A DNA stretch of 64,000 bases from Cryobacterium suzukii. Its GTDB lineage: Bacteria; Actinomycetota; Actinomycetes; Actinomycetales; Microbacteriaceae. The notes beneath the pieces were generated by a model that saw only the letters and a list, made by a program, of their open reading frames with translations, was not told the origin of the DNA and ran no database searches. Positions within the stretch are counted from its first letter, which is position 1, and each line of letters starts with the position of its first letter. Shown here piece by piece: positions 44,060 to 52,763 of this stretch. The DNA lies in NCBI RefSeq assembly GCF_004403185.1, contig NZ_SOHJ01000002.1, positions 364,038 through 428,037 on the forward strand. Direction: 5' to 3'. A program made the position numbers and the translations under genes.

Positions 44060-45280
44060 ATGGAAACCGGAAGCATTGCATGGGGGCTGACCGCCACCGC
44101 GCTCGTGTTGTTCATGACCCCAGGTGTCGCCTTCTTCTATGGCGGACTGGTCAAGGCCAAGAGTGTCATCAGCATGATGATGATGAGCTTTGGCGCACTG
44201 GGCCTCATCAGCGTCCTGTGGATTCTGTACGGCTACAACATGAGTGCCGTGAACGGTCCCACCGAATTCGCCGGCAATCCGTTCTCCGATTTCGGTCTCG
44301 GCAATCTCGCCTCGGGAGAGACGGGCAGCGTCGATCTGCTCGGTGCCACCTACGGTGCCACTTTCGCCATCATCACCGTCGCTCTCATCAGCGGGGCCGT
44401 TGCCGACCGAGCGAAGTTCGGATCCTGGATGGTCTTCGCGGGTATCTGGGCGACCCTCGTCTACTTTCCGGTCGCAGCCTGGGTCTGGGGTGGCGGCTGG
44501 ATCATGACGCTCGGTGAAACGTTGGGTCTCCCCGGCGTCATCGACTATGCCGGTGGTACCGCGGTGCATATCAATGCCGGTGCTGCAGCTCTTGCCCTCG
44601 CCCTGGTCCTCGGCAAGCGTGTTGGGTTCCAGAAGGGCATCACCAAACCGCACAACGTACCGCTCGTGCTCATTGGCGCCTCGATTCTCTGGTTCGGCTG
44701 GTTTGGTTTCAACGCCGGCGCTGAATGGCTCAATGGCCTTGCCAACGTCGGCATCATTGTGATTAATACCCTCGGCGCCACGGCAGCGGCCATCCTGGCC
44801 TGGATGCTCGTCGAAAAGTTCAAGGACGGCAAAGCCACCTCGGTCGGTGCCGCATCCGGCGCTGTTGCCGGGCTCGTCGCCATCACGCCGGCCTGCGCCA
44901 ATTTGGAACCGGGCTGGGCGCTCCTGCTCGGCGGGCTCTCCGGTGCCGTGTGCGCCCTCGCCGTTGAACTCAAGTTCAAGCTCGGCTTTGACGACTCGCT
45001 CGACGTCGTCGGAATCCACCTGGTCGGTGGCATCATCGGCACGCTTTACCTCGGCTTCTTCGCCATCGACACCGGACTCTTCACCGGCGGCGGCCTCGGT
45101 CAGCTCGCCGTGCAGGCCATTGCAGGCTTTTCAGTTCTGGTCTATTCCTTCATCGTTGCGTACCTGCTCGGCCGTGGGATCGAGAAGACCCTCGGCTTTC
45201 GCATCAAGAATGAAGACGAACTGGCCGGAATCGACACGAGCGTGCACGGCGAAGAGGGCTACGCCCTTGAGCGTGTCTAG
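44060..45280 (+). CDS. amt: Ammonium transporter
   Basis: 406 residues from the ATG at 44060 (RBS TGAGGA). Eleven membrane helices. FYGGLVKAKSVISMMMMS, DYAGGTAVHINAGAAALAL (with the first conserved pore His) and VDVVGIHLVGG-like DVVGIHLVGGIIGTLYLG (second pore His) are the Amt signatures. It imports ammonium or ammonia under nitrogen limitation. No glnK follows; the next gene is convergent, unlike the common amt-glnK arrangement. Regulation by GlnR is indicated by the box upstream. Confidence 0.95.
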   Translation: METGSIAWGLTATALVLFMTPGVAFFYGGLVKAKSVISMMMMSFGALGLISVLWILYGYNMSAVNGPTEFAGNPFSDFGLGNLASGETGSVDLLGATYGATFAIITVALISGAVADRAKFGSWMVFAGIWATLVYFPVAAWVWGGGWIMTLGETLGLPGVIDYAGGTAVHINAGAAALALALVLGKRVGFQKGITKPHNVPLVLIGASILWFGWFGFNAGAEWLNGLANVGIIVINTLGATAAAILAWMLVEKFKDGKATSVGAASGAVAGLVAITPACANLEPGWALLLGGLSGAVCALAVELKFKLGFDDSLDVVGIHLVGGIIGTLYLGFFAIDTGLFTGGGLGQLAVQAIAGFSVLVYSFIVAYLLGRGIEKTLGFRIKNEDELAGIDTSVHGEEGYALERV

Positions 45281-45314
45281 CTTCTGACTTGGTAGGTCTG
45301 GCCTGTCTGGGGAC

Positions 45315-46496
45315 TCAGCCGCGAACGCAGGTTCCGGATGATACCGGGGAGCTCAGGCCGGGCGCCTGGCTGATAACCGGCTGCACCTCTTCGAGTGCGA
45401 GGGCATAGCCGACGTTCTCGGTGTTGGACGCCTTCGCAAAGATAACGCCGACCACCAGGCCGGATTCGCTCAGGAGCGGTCCGCCCGATTCGCCCTGCTG
45501 CACGTCAGACGCCACGGTATACACCTGGCGAGGCGTCGGGTCCTGACCGTAAATGTCGGCGACGCTGATGGTGCCGATCGAGATGACCTGCGCCGGGTCG
45601 GAAACATACGGCCCTCCGAATGGATACCCGTCGGCGGCCGCGCCGCTGCCCGCTGGGAGATTTGCGCCGACGGTCAGCGGTACAGCACCGAGGCCGGGCA
45701 CCGAAATGATGGCAAGGTCGTCGATCGGGTCAAAGTACACGATTTCGCCGGCCATCGTTTCGCCCGCCGGCGTTTCCACGACGGGCTGGCCGACTCCGGC
45801 GACGACGTGCGCGTTCGTGATGACACGGCCGTCGGATACGACGAAGCCGCTGCCGGACTGGCTCTGCCCGCAGGCGTAGGCCGTTCCGGTGATGCGCACG
45901 ACCGACTGCGCCGCCACGGCTAGTGCCGGGCTGCTCGTGTCGGCTTCGGCGGCATCCGGTGTCGGTCCGGTGAATGCGTCGACGATGCGGGGAAGGCCCT
46001 GCTGCACTGCCACGGAACGCAGCTCGGCCATGAGCGCCTTGACCGGGTCGGGCGTGAGCGAGTCAATTCCCGAGACGACGGTAGAAGAGGCGATGGCGGG
46101 GGATAGGAACGGGATGCCCAGGGCGCCGATGCTGAATGCAACCATGGACGCAACGAGGGCCGAGGCGATGGCGGCAAACGCTGATCCCAACAGGCGGTTA
46201 AGGGTGCCGAGCGGGGAACGCCGTTTCTGGCTCCCGACCATTCCACCCACCGACACACCGAGCGAATGGCCGATGAGTACGAGCAGAATCGCCACAGCGA
46301 TCGTAGCCGGAGTGCGCCATTCGGCCGCCGGCACCCAGGCGCCCACGAGGGGCACTACGAAGAAGGCTGCGATCCCGCCAAGCACTGCTCCGACGATGCC
46401 GGTGAGGCTGCGCAGCAATCCGCTGCGGTAACCATTTACGAGGGCAACAAACAGGATAAGGATCAGAAAGAGGTCGAGAACGGTCGAGCCCGGCAT
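45315..46496 (-). CDS. marP: MarP-like membrane serine protease (CvpA plus trypsin-type domains)
   Basis: 393 residues. An N-terminal CvpA-like domain with four membrane helices (about 5-130) is joined to a periplasmic-side trypsin-like protease (about 190-393). The catalytic triad is His230 (ITNAHVV), Asp260 (or the adjacent Asp259; DDLAIIS) and Ser337 (GESGGPL). Cys209 and Cys391 are candidates for the regulatory disulphide known in the mycobacterial protein. MarP processes cell-wall hydrolases during acid stress in Mycobacterium; the same role here is an inference. Confidence 0.88.
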   Translation of the reverse strand: MPGSTVLDLFLILILFVALVNGYRSGLLRSLTGIVGAVLGGIAAFFVVPLVGAWVPAAEWRTPATIAVAILLVLIGHSLGVSVGGMVGSQKRRSPLGTLNRLLGSAFAAIASALVASMVAFSIGALGIPFLSPAIASSTVVSGIDSLTPDPVKALMAELRSVAVQQGLPRIVDAFTGPTPDAAEADTSSPALAVAAQSVVRITGTAYACGQSQSGSGFVVSDGRVITNAHVVAGVGQPVVETPAGETMAGEIVYFDPIDDLAIISVPGLGAVPLTVGANLPAGSGAAADGYPFGGPYVSDPAQVISIGTISVADIYGQDPTPRQVYTVASDVQQGESGGPLLSESGLVVGVIFAKASNTENVGYALALEEVQPVISQAPGLSSPVSSGTCVRG

Positions 46497-46675
46497 CCGT
46501 CTCCTCGTCTGTAGTTCGTGTGGCGTAGCGCGATGATTTCGTCTTCTTTATGTTTACACAGGCCGCCTCCGCGATTGCTGAGCGGAACCGCCTCTCCATC
46601 TGCATTCCCGGGCGATCAACAGGCGCAGGGTCTGCTCAGCGAGTACCGTGAGGCAGAACGAGAGGGTGGACATAC

Positions 46676-47407
46676 ATGGCGAACGCCGAAGCCCATCCCA
46701 TTTCGGCGATCGCACCACCCCTCGCCGGACGGGCCGCGGCGAGCCAGCGCTGGTCGCACCTGGTGTTTCTGCACTGGCGAGTGGATGCTGCTCTGGTTGC
46801 CGGGCTGCTGCCGAAAGGGCTCGTACCCGACGAACACGACGGGTCGAGCTGGGTCGGCCTGATTCCATTTGTGCTCGATCGCGCGACCATTCTCGGGAGC
46901 CCTCCGATTCCGTACTTCGGCACCTTCGTCGAAGTGAATGTGCGCCTCTATGCAGTCGACTCCGAGGGCCGTCGCGGTGTCGTGTTTGTGTCGCTGGAGG
47001 CCGGTCGCCTCGCGGCCGTGCTGGCCGCCCGCGCCCTGTTCTCGTTGCCCTACGTCTGGTCGCGCACCCGTCTGACGGTCGATTCCGGCCAGTACCGATA
47101 CAACTCGACGCGACACGGTAACCGCACCACACGCACAGAGATCGTGGTCCGACCCGGTTCAATCGCCGTCGTTGATGATCCGTTGTCAGATTTTCTCACC
47201 GCACGATGGGCGTTGTTCACGAGCATCCGTGGTCGGACCGTGCATTTGCGCAACCACCACGAGCCGTGGCCATTGTTCAAAGCCGAGCTGGTCAGACTCG
47301 ATGACACCCTGTTGGCCGTGGCCGGTTTCTCCGGCCTCGCCGATCGCGCACCCGATTCTGTGCTCTATTCGCCCGGCGTCACGACCTGGTTCGGCCGGGG
47401 AAACTGA
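46676..47407 (+). CDS. DUF2071 family protein
   Basis: 243 residues. SQRWSHLVFLHWRVDAALVA, the PPIPYFGTFVEVNVRLYAV strand and the WSRTRLTVDSGQYRY segment match DUF2071 (YqjF-like), a beta-rich fold of unknown function related to acetoacetate decarboxylase-like proteins. No membrane segments or signal. It is followed 70 bases later by the Gly/Asp-tailed protein on the same strand. Confidence 0.8.
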   Translation: MANAEAHPISAIAPPLAGRAAASQRWSHLVFLHWRVDAALVAGLLPKGLVPDEHDGSSWVGLIPFVLDRATILGSPPIPYFGTFVEVNVRLYAVDSEGRRGVVFVSLEAGRLAAVLAARALFSLPYVWSRTRLTVDSGQYRYNSTRHGNRTTRTEIVVRPGSIAVVDDPLSDFLTARWALFTSIRGRTVHLRNHHEPWPLFKAELVRLDDTLLAVAGFSGLADRAPDSVLYSPGVTTWFGRGN

Positions 47408-47477
47408 CGACGCCAACACTCAGAAAGATCTGAAAAAATGTTGATCACAGACGAATGCACAAAAGGAGTAGTAAACC

Positions 47478-48047
47478 ATGGGTTTTCTTGACTTTCTGCT
47501 GGGCCGCAAGGAGCAATCCCCCACAGACGATCGGTCACACCGGCCGACCAGCGCCCCCGCGCGCAGCGAGGATGAGATCGCGGTCGAGCGGTACCAGTAC
47601 CTGCTGCGCACAGCTCCACCCGAAACCATCGAAGCGGTGCATACCGAGGCGTTCTCGAAGCTGACCGACGAGCAACGCGACATTCTCTTTCGCCAACTCA
47701 CCGAGAACGTCGAACCCAGCGAGCGCCCAGCGGACGCCGCACCGGCCACGCTCGCCCAGGCCGCGACCCGGGCCGAACTGCGTCAGCCCGGCACGTTGAA
47801 CCGTTCGTTCGGTAACCAGAACGGGATGGGCTTCGGCGGCATGATGGGCAGCTCACTGCTCGGTACCGTAGCCGGATTCGTCATTGGTTCGGCACTGGTG
47901 AGCGCCTTTATGCCGATGGACGGCGGCGGCACGGATGCCAGCGCGGACGCGAACACCGAAACCAACGCCGACCCCGCAAGTGATGCGGGTGGCGACGCCG
48001 GCGGAGATTTCGGTGGCGGCGACTTCGGTGGAGATTTCGGCTTCTGA
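47478..48047 (+). CDS. Unrecognised protein with one membrane segment and Gly/Asp-rich tail
   Basis: 189 residues. A basic N-terminus (MGFLDFLLGRK), a central helical region (about 30-100) with YLLRTAPPETIEAVHTEAFS, then one hydrophobic segment (about 126-146, [20 protein letters not shown]) and an acidic tail of repeated GGD[FA]GG. An AAAGGAG ribosome site lies upstream. Similar actinobacterial proteins are sometimes labelled cation-transporting ATPase, which this sequence does not support, because it has no ATPase motif. The stop lies in the first unit of a 16-bp tandem repeat. Confidence 0.65.
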   Translation: MGFLDFLLGRKEQSPTDDRSHRPTSAPARSEDEIAVERYQYLLRTAPPETIEAVHTEAFSKLTDEQRDILFRQLTENVEPSERPADAAPATLAQAATRAELRQPGTLNRSFGNQNGMGFGGMMGSSLLGTVAGFVIGSALVSAFMPMDGGGTDASADANTETNADPASDAGGDAGGDFGGGDFGGDFGF

Positions 48048-48105
48048 GCCCGTCAGCTGCCGAGCCCGTCAGCTGCCGAGCCCGTCAGCTGCCGAGCCCG
48101 TTAGC
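48046..48105. repeat. 16-bp tandem repeat, three and a half units, across a convergent gene end
   Basis: GAGCCCGTCAGCTGCC occurs at 48046-48061, 48062-48077 and 48078-48093, with a partial fourth (C to T at one position) to 48105. The left end overlaps the stop of 47478-48047 and the last unit supplies the stop of the convergent gene at 48101. Confidence 0.9.
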
Positions 48106-48751
48106 GGATAGCGGCTATGGCCTCGCCGATCGGCACATCGCCATCGGTGAATTCGATGAACGCGCCGACGGTGTTTTCGTTGGCCAGCACGGCCGCGGCG
48201 ACGAGCGCCACGTTCTCCCGTGAGGTGTCACCACTCGCATCGGAGCCCACGTTGATGGAGCCCGTCGCGGTGTTCAGGGTCAAGGTGCTCGGTCCGAGAA
48301 TGGTCCAGTTCAGCGACGTGGCCCGCAGATAGTCGTCGGCGGCCGCCTTGGCCTCGTAATAGGCGAACATGCCGTCGTCGGGGGAGGCGCCATGGTCGGC
48401 ACGTGACCCCTGGTACGACACCATCACGTAGCGGTCGACACCGGCTTGGGCGGCCGCGTCCATTGAGCGGATGGCCGCGTCCCGGTCCACCGCGTAGGTG
48501 CGCTCTGCGCTTCCTCCGCCGGCGCCGGCGGACCAGACCACCGCATCGTGCCCGGCAAGGGCGGCGGCCATCTCGTCTGCGGAGAGGTGCTCGACATCCG
48601 CTACGAGCGGCGCTGCGCCGGTCGCCGTGACGTCTTCGGCGTGTTCGGGGTTGCGGATGAGCGAGGAGACCTCGTGTCCCGCAGTCGTGAGCAAACGGGC
48701 CAGGTGGAGGGCAACTTTTCCGTGTCCGCCGATTATCGCAATTTTTGTCAT
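48101..48751 (-). CDS. NAD(P)-binding oxidoreductase (atypical SDR)
   Basis: 216 residues. A Rossmann fold starts MTKIAIIGGHGKVALHLA (glycine motif at residues 8-11) and VVWSAGAGGGS marks the second strand-loop; YYEAKAAADDYL has the Tyr-x-x-x-Lys pair of the extended SDR type. It resembles YhfK/YwnB-like proteins that reduce or bind flavins or quinones. The reaction is not known. It is convergent with the gene at 47478 and its stop lies in the tandem repeat. Confidence 0.78.
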   Translation of the reverse strand: MTKIAIIGGHGKVALHLARLLTTAGHEVSSLIRNPEHAEDVTATGAAPLVADVEHLSADEMAAALAGHDAVVWSAGAGGGSAERTYAVDRDAAIRSMDAAAQAGVDRYVMVSYQGSRADHGASPDDGMFAYYEAKAAADDYLRATSLNWTILGPSTLTLNTATGSINVGSDASGDTSRENVALVAAAVLANENTVGAFIEFTDGDVPIGEAIAAIR

Positions 48752-48786
48752 GTGTTTAGCCTGTCACGATTGACTGAAAGCGAGTC

Positions 48787-49500
48787 TTAGATTTGAACAA
48801 AGCCGAGCAGTCGCGCGCTTAGCGCCACGCAGACCAGTTGCACGGCGATGAAAACGGTCACCCAGAAAATACCAGGAATGTGGGTGAGCCTCGCCAACTG
48901 ATCGGCGTCCGACGAGGAGCCGGACCGGCGCGACCGGGACTGCTGCAGTTCGAGGGACGTGCGCAGCGAACCAAAAAGGAGAACCAGGGTGACGAGCAAT
49001 GCAAAGACACCCTGAACCTGGGGCGACCCAAACCAGGAGACACCGAACACCACGGTGCCGGTGACGGCAACCGACCAGAGCCCGAACCAGTTGCGAATCT
49101 GCACGAGCAGCAATGCCAGCAGCAGGAGAAGTACCCACAAGAGGCCCACGTCGTAGCCCCGACCAAGCAACCAGGCCGCGCCGAGGCCGAGCAGCGCGGC
49201 GGCCGGGTAGCCGGCCAGCAGGGTGAAAATCATGCCGGGGCCAGTCGGGCGTCCGCGACTCACGGTGAGCCCGGAAGTGTCCGAATGCAGGCGGATGCCG
49301 CCCAGCCGCCGACCGCTCAGCACGGCCACGACACCGTGCCCGCCTTCGTGCACGATCGTGATGCCGTGGCGGGCGAGGCGCCACAGCGGGGGGAAGAGCA
49401 CGATCAGAGCGGCTGCTGTCACGGTCAGCCAGGCGGTCAGCGGCTCCAGTGCGGGATGCGGTGTCGTCATGCGTTGCCAGATGTCGAGAAGCACGTCCAT
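48787..49500 (-). CDS. M50 family membrane metallopeptidase
   Basis: 237 residues with about five hydrophobic segments. The zinc motif HEGGH (51-55) lies in the second segment. LAGYPAAALLGLGAAWLLG follows in the position of the substrate-contacting helices. It is a compact M50B-type site-2-like protease. The second zinc-ligand region is not obvious, so activity is likely but unproven. No partner anti-sigma factor gene lies nearby. Confidence 0.75.
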   Translation of the reverse strand: MDVLLDIWQRMTTPHPALEPLTAWLTVTAAALIVLFPPLWRLARHGITIVHEGGHGVVAVLSGRRLGGIRLHSDTSGLTVSRGRPTGPGMIFTLLAGYPAAALLGLGAAWLLGRGYDVGLLWVLLLLLALLLVQIRNWFGLWSVAVTGTVVFGVSWFGSPQVQGVFALLVTLVLLFGSLRTSLELQQSRSRRSGSSSDADQLARLTHIPGIFWVTVFIAVQLVCVALSARLLGFVQI

Positions 49501-50119
49501 GTCTCTCAGACTAGGTTGCCCCGGCCGCGAGAGGTGATCAGCCTCAACGTTGCCGAGCAGGGGGCTGTGGATGATCTGGGCGCGATTAACGTCAGGGCTC
49601 AGATCCTCACGCCGCAGCCCTGCGGACTTCTCCCCATGAGGAGCCGCCTCGTACTAAACCAAAACACCCTCCCGGTCATCGACCAGCGATGGTTCTGGGG
49701 CTTGTGGATTCAACATGATTATGTCCGATCCCCGCCTTCTCAAAAGGTCACCCCTCAACGAACGGGGTGTCTCATCTCAGCCTGACAGAGAGGGAGAACA
49801 TGCGATTGGGTCCAATCACTTGACGTGGTCGCCAGGCAGAGGTCACATTGTCGCCGAGTTTCAACGTGCACGGGTTACTGGTTCGAGCCCAGTGATAGCC
49901 GCCCCATGAGTGATTGGCACACGCCGCTGTGGCGCCGAACACCAAACTGAGAAGAGCCGCAATGACGGCTGGTTGAGTCCACGGACGTGGTGTACAACGA
50001 GCCCGTTGTTGAGCGTGGTGTCGTGAACTGTCAGTGAGTCTTGGAGACGGCGCTCGGCAACGAGAAGCGGGTGTGGTCCGGGCTCTCGCCCCGACCACAC
50101 CCGCTGACCGTCTTCTAGG
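49501..50119. other. Intergenic region with tRNA remnant
   Basis: About 620 bases with no convincing gene. It carries an inverted repeat CACCCC...GGGGTG near 49747-49771 and a tRNA 3' half (listed). The weak frames here are antisense to the tRNA remnant and have poor codon use. Confidence 0.4.
49863..49900 (+). pseudogene. tRNA 3'-half remnant (possible attachment site)
   Basis: A perfect T-arm, ACTGG-TTCGAGC-CCAGT (49877-49893), is followed by GATAGCC as an acceptor 3' strand (49894-49900). The matching 5' strand GGCTATC and the D and anticodon arms are absent upstream. This is what the 3' part of a tRNA left by integration looks like. The tRNA identity cannot be fixed. Its mirror copy was not found in the window. 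Confidence 0.5.
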
Positions 50120-51517
50120 TCAGAAGCCGCTGACGTTGAGCCGTCCGCCGGTGAGCGTCTTGCCGCTGAGGGAGGCCGTCGGGACGACCGAGCTCAGGAT
50201 CGCGCTCTTGATCTGCGCCGCTGTCGCACCGGGGTGCGTGGAGGCGTAGAGGGCGGCCGCGCCCGTGACGTGTGGCGTGGCCATTGAGGTGCCGTTGTAG
50301 GACGAGTAGGTGTTGAAGGCGGTCGTCGACCAGACACCGACTCCGGGGGCGCCGAGGTCGACGGTCGTGGCGCCGTACTGGCTGAAGGACGCCAGCGCCC
50401 CATTGCGGTCGATGGCGGCGACTGCGATGACGTTGGCGACGTCGTAGTTGGACGGGTAGGACGCCGTCGTGTCGTTGTTCGTGCCGCTGTTGCCGGCGGC
50501 CGCGACGAACAGGATGTTCGCGGCGTTGGCGCGCGTGATGGCGTCGAGCAGGGTCTGGGAGAAGGCGCCGCCGCCCCAGCTGTTGTTGGTCGCCACGATG
50601 TTCAGGCCGTGGCGGGTCTTGAGGTCGGTGAAGTAGTCGACCGACTTGACCGCGTCGGCCAGGGATCCGCCCTGGCGGCCGAGGAACTTGCCGCTGATCA
50701 GGGTCACGTCCCAGTTCATGCCGGCTACGCCTTGCCCGTTGTTGGCCTTGGCGCCGATGGTCCCGGACACGTGCGTGCCGTGGTTGTCGAGCGAGCCTCT
50801 GGAGCCACCGTCATAGATGGTGTTGTTGCTGTTGGCGAAGTCCCAGCCGTTGACGTCGTCGACGTAGCCGTTGCCGTCGTTGTCCACGCCGTCAGCTGCG
50901 GTCTCGTAGGGGTTGGTCCAGACCTGCCCGGAGAGCTCGGGGTGGGTGTACTGGATGCCCTCGTCGATGATCCCGACGTAGACGCTCTTCGACCCCGTGT
51001 GGCCGGCGGTCCAGGCCTCGGCGGCCTGGCTGCCGTAGGCGTTGGCGGGGGTCGAGGCGTCGCCGTACATGCCCCAGAGGTCCTGGGAGGTATTGGTGCT
51101 GGTGAAGATGGGGTCGGTGGCGGTGGCCTGGTGGGTCAGGACGTAGTTCGGCTCGGCGTAGGCGACGGCGGGGTCGCTGCGCAGTTGTGCGATCGCCTGG
51201 TTCAGGTTCTTACCCTGTGGCAGGCGGACGAGCTCGACCTCGGTGCGGTCGGCGGCAGCGGCGACGATCCGCTCGGCGAAGTGGGCCGAAGCGTGCCCGC
51301 GGGCACGCTCGCGCTGGTCGGCGGAGGCGCCGGCCACGTAGCCGACGACGAGCTCGTCGGGGACTGCGGCCGCAGCGGTACCGTTGGCTTGCGGGGCGGG
51401 AGCGGCCGAAGCGGGCGTGCTCAGGGCCAGTCCGGTCATGCCGATCAGGATCGCCGACGAGGCAGCCGCTGCGGTGAAGAGCTTGAGACGCATCTGTTCC
51501 GAAAATCGTTTTAGCAT
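50120..51517 (-). CDS. Secreted subtilisin-family serine protease
   Basis: 465 residues from the ATG at 51517 (RBS AAGGAAAAGGA). Sec signal peptide (about 1-38, cut after ...TPASA), an I9-like propeptide (about 52-128, ending VAYAEPNYVL), then the S8 catalytic domain. The triad is Asp185 (GIIDEGIQ), His246 (DNHGTHVSG) and Ser411 (NGTSMATPH), with oxyanion Asn343 (AAAGNSG). It is an extracellular protease, matured by propeptide removal. It lies in a gene-poor region, so gain by transfer is possible. Confidence 0.93.
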   Translation of the reverse strand: MLKRFSEQMRLKLFTAAAASSAILIGMTGLALSTPASAAPAPQANGTAAAAVPDELVVGYVAGASADQRERARGHASAHFAERIVAAAADRTEVELVRLPQGKNLNQAIAQLRSDPAVAYAEPNYVLTHQATATDPIFTSTNTSQDLWGMYGDASTPANAYGSQAAEAWTAGHTGSKSVYVGIIDEGIQYTHPELSGQVWTNPYETAADGVDNDGNGYVDDVNGWDFANSNNTIYDGGSRGSLDNHGTHVSGTIGAKANNGQGVAGMNWDVTLISGKFLGRQGGSLADAVKSVDYFTDLKTRHGLNIVATNNSWGGGAFSQTLLDAITRANAANILFVAAAGNSGTNNDTTASYPSNYDVANVIAVAAIDRNGALASFSQYGATTVDLGAPGVGVWSTTAFNTYSSYNGTSMATPHVTGAAALYASTHPGATAAQIKSAILSSVVPTASLSGKTLTGGRLNVSGF

Positions 51518-51578
51518 GAAAAATCCTTTTCCTTGTGGGTAGTGGATTGCCAAGTAGTCACCAATGACTTTGCCCATA

Positions 51579-51590
51579 TTGAACGTTCAA
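51579..51590. promoter_or_regulatory. TTGAACGTTCAA palindrome upstream of the subtilase gene
   Basis: A 12-base perfect palindrome 62 bases before the subtilase ATG. It could be an operator. It also overlaps the start of the unresolved reverse-strand frame. Confidence 0.3.
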
Positions 51591-51970
51591 CACAGGTGCA
51601 ATGAAAGGTATGACTTGCCGCAGATGATCACACGTCGGCTCATTGGGGGACTGCGCTTCGCGGGCTGCTGTGATACAGCCCAATGTTCAGCCTTCGGGGT
51701 CAGTGGCACCGCCCTCTGCTTCCTGCCGCGCCTCCACGCGATGCCCGAGCCCAGCCTCGCCGTCCTATCCGCCCTGGGCAGCGCGCCACCCAGATACGAC
51801 TTCCCCGACCCGGTGAACCCTTGGAAGACGACCTTCTGCTGCCGGCCCACGAAGGGCAGGTGCCGAGCAGGGCCAGGAGCTGCCGGTTCAGGGTCGCACT
51901 CGTCGAGCAAGTCGATGCTGTGCGTCTCGTCCTGGGCGTCGATCGCCTCGAGTAGCTCGCCGGCGTTCAT
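51587..51970 (-). CDS. Unresolved 127-aa open frame
   Basis: The frame begins MNAGELLEAIDAQDETHS and contains a P-loop-like GFTGSGKSYLGG, a feature of IstB-type transposition helpers, but the rest (ARLGSGIAWRRGRKQ, many Arg and Pro) does not resemble a known protein. The opposite strand is open too, so coding status is doubtful. It could be a decayed mobile-element fragment or a chance frame. Confidence 0.25.
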   Translation of the reverse strand: MNAGELLEAIDAQDETHSIDLLDECDPEPAAPGPARHLPFVGRQQKVVFQGFTGSGKSYLGGALPRADRTARLGSGIAWRRGRKQRAVPLTPKAEHWAVSQQPAKRSPPMSRRVIICGKSYLSLHLC

Positions 51971-52049
51971 CTAACTGGACACCCTCTGTTGCGCGTGATT
52001 CGCGGTCCCATAGACCGAACCGGCCGCTGATCAGGTCGTGTCGCCCGTG

Positions 52050-52763
52050 CTATTTTGTGGATCGCGTCCAAGGGCTCACGCTTTCCAGCTGGACGTTGAC
52101 GACGCTGGGGCCAGCGAGGAGAGTGCCAACAGCGGTGAAGTCCTGCTGAGGAAGGATGCTGTCGGTCGGATCAATGCCGTTGAACTGTCGTACGCTGACC
52201 CGCCCCGAGTTCGTGGACGAGAAAACTTCCGGTTGCTCAGCGCCCGCGTACAAATAGGCGTCGTAGCCTCCGGTGTCCGGCAGAGCCGGAAGCGCCGAAA
52301 TCGGCGCCACGGTAATGGACCAGTCACCCGCACCGGCCTCGACGCCTATCCAGCCCGCCGGGCCAACGGTGGGGTCCAAGCCATAGGCCACGCTGGCGGA
52401 ATCGCCCTGGTAGTCCGCCGTTCCGGCCTCCTGGAAGGTGCCGTCCTCCCCATAAACCTGCGCATAGGAGTCCTCATTAGCCCAGTGGCCGGGCGCCCAC
52501 GTGATCGTGTAAAAGCCAGATTTAGCACCGTCGGGAAAGACAATTTCATCAGCACCGTTACCGGTGACCGTGAAAGCCTCGAACGTTCCGAATGTCTCGT
52601 CCGCCCACGCCTGAGCAGATTCCTGCTCAGTGGGTTCATTCGTCTGGGAGGGAGTTGAAGAGGCTGACGCTGATGAGTTAGGTGCGACGGGTTGCTCTGC
52701 CTGGCAGCCGGACAAGACAACAGCCGCGGTCGCTGCGGCCAATACGAATGTCACACGTTTCAT
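52050..52763 (-). CDS. Secreted lipoprotein of unknown function
   Basis: 237 residues from the ATG at 52763, after GGGGGAT. A lipoprotein signal ends in LSGC (lipidated Cys20), followed by a Ser/Pro/Thr-rich linker (about 25-50) and a beta-rich domain without recognised family marks. Codon choice is less GC-biased than in the housekeeping genes of the window. It is probably displayed on the outer face of the membrane. Together with the subtilase it makes this stretch dominated by exported proteins. Confidence 0.7.
   Translation of the reverse strand: MKRVTFVLAAATAAVVLSGCQAEQPVAPNSSASASSTPSQTNEPTEQESAQAWADETFGTFEAFTVTGNGADEIVFPDGAKSGFYTITWAPGHWANEDSYAQVYGEDGTFQEAGTADYQGDSASVAYGLDPTVGPAGWIGVEAGAGDWSITVAPISALPALPDTGGYDAYLYAGAEQPEVFSSTNSGRVSVRQFNGIDPTDSILPQQDFTAVGTLLAGPSVVNVQLESVSPWTRSTK

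Noticed and set aside
48838-49785. Forward open frame of 315 codons across the M50 gene and the gap
   Set aside because: Antisense to the HEGGH-containing peptidase; Gln/Gly/Arg-rich shadow composition.
49772-50098. Reverse open frame with GGYHWARTSNPC
   Set aside because: Same tRNA-antisense artefact; it covers the tRNA remnant and has no coding support.
51564-51974. Forward open frame of 136 codons
   Set aside because: Opposes the equally weak 127-codon reverse frame; Ser/Arg/Pro-rich, no motifs.
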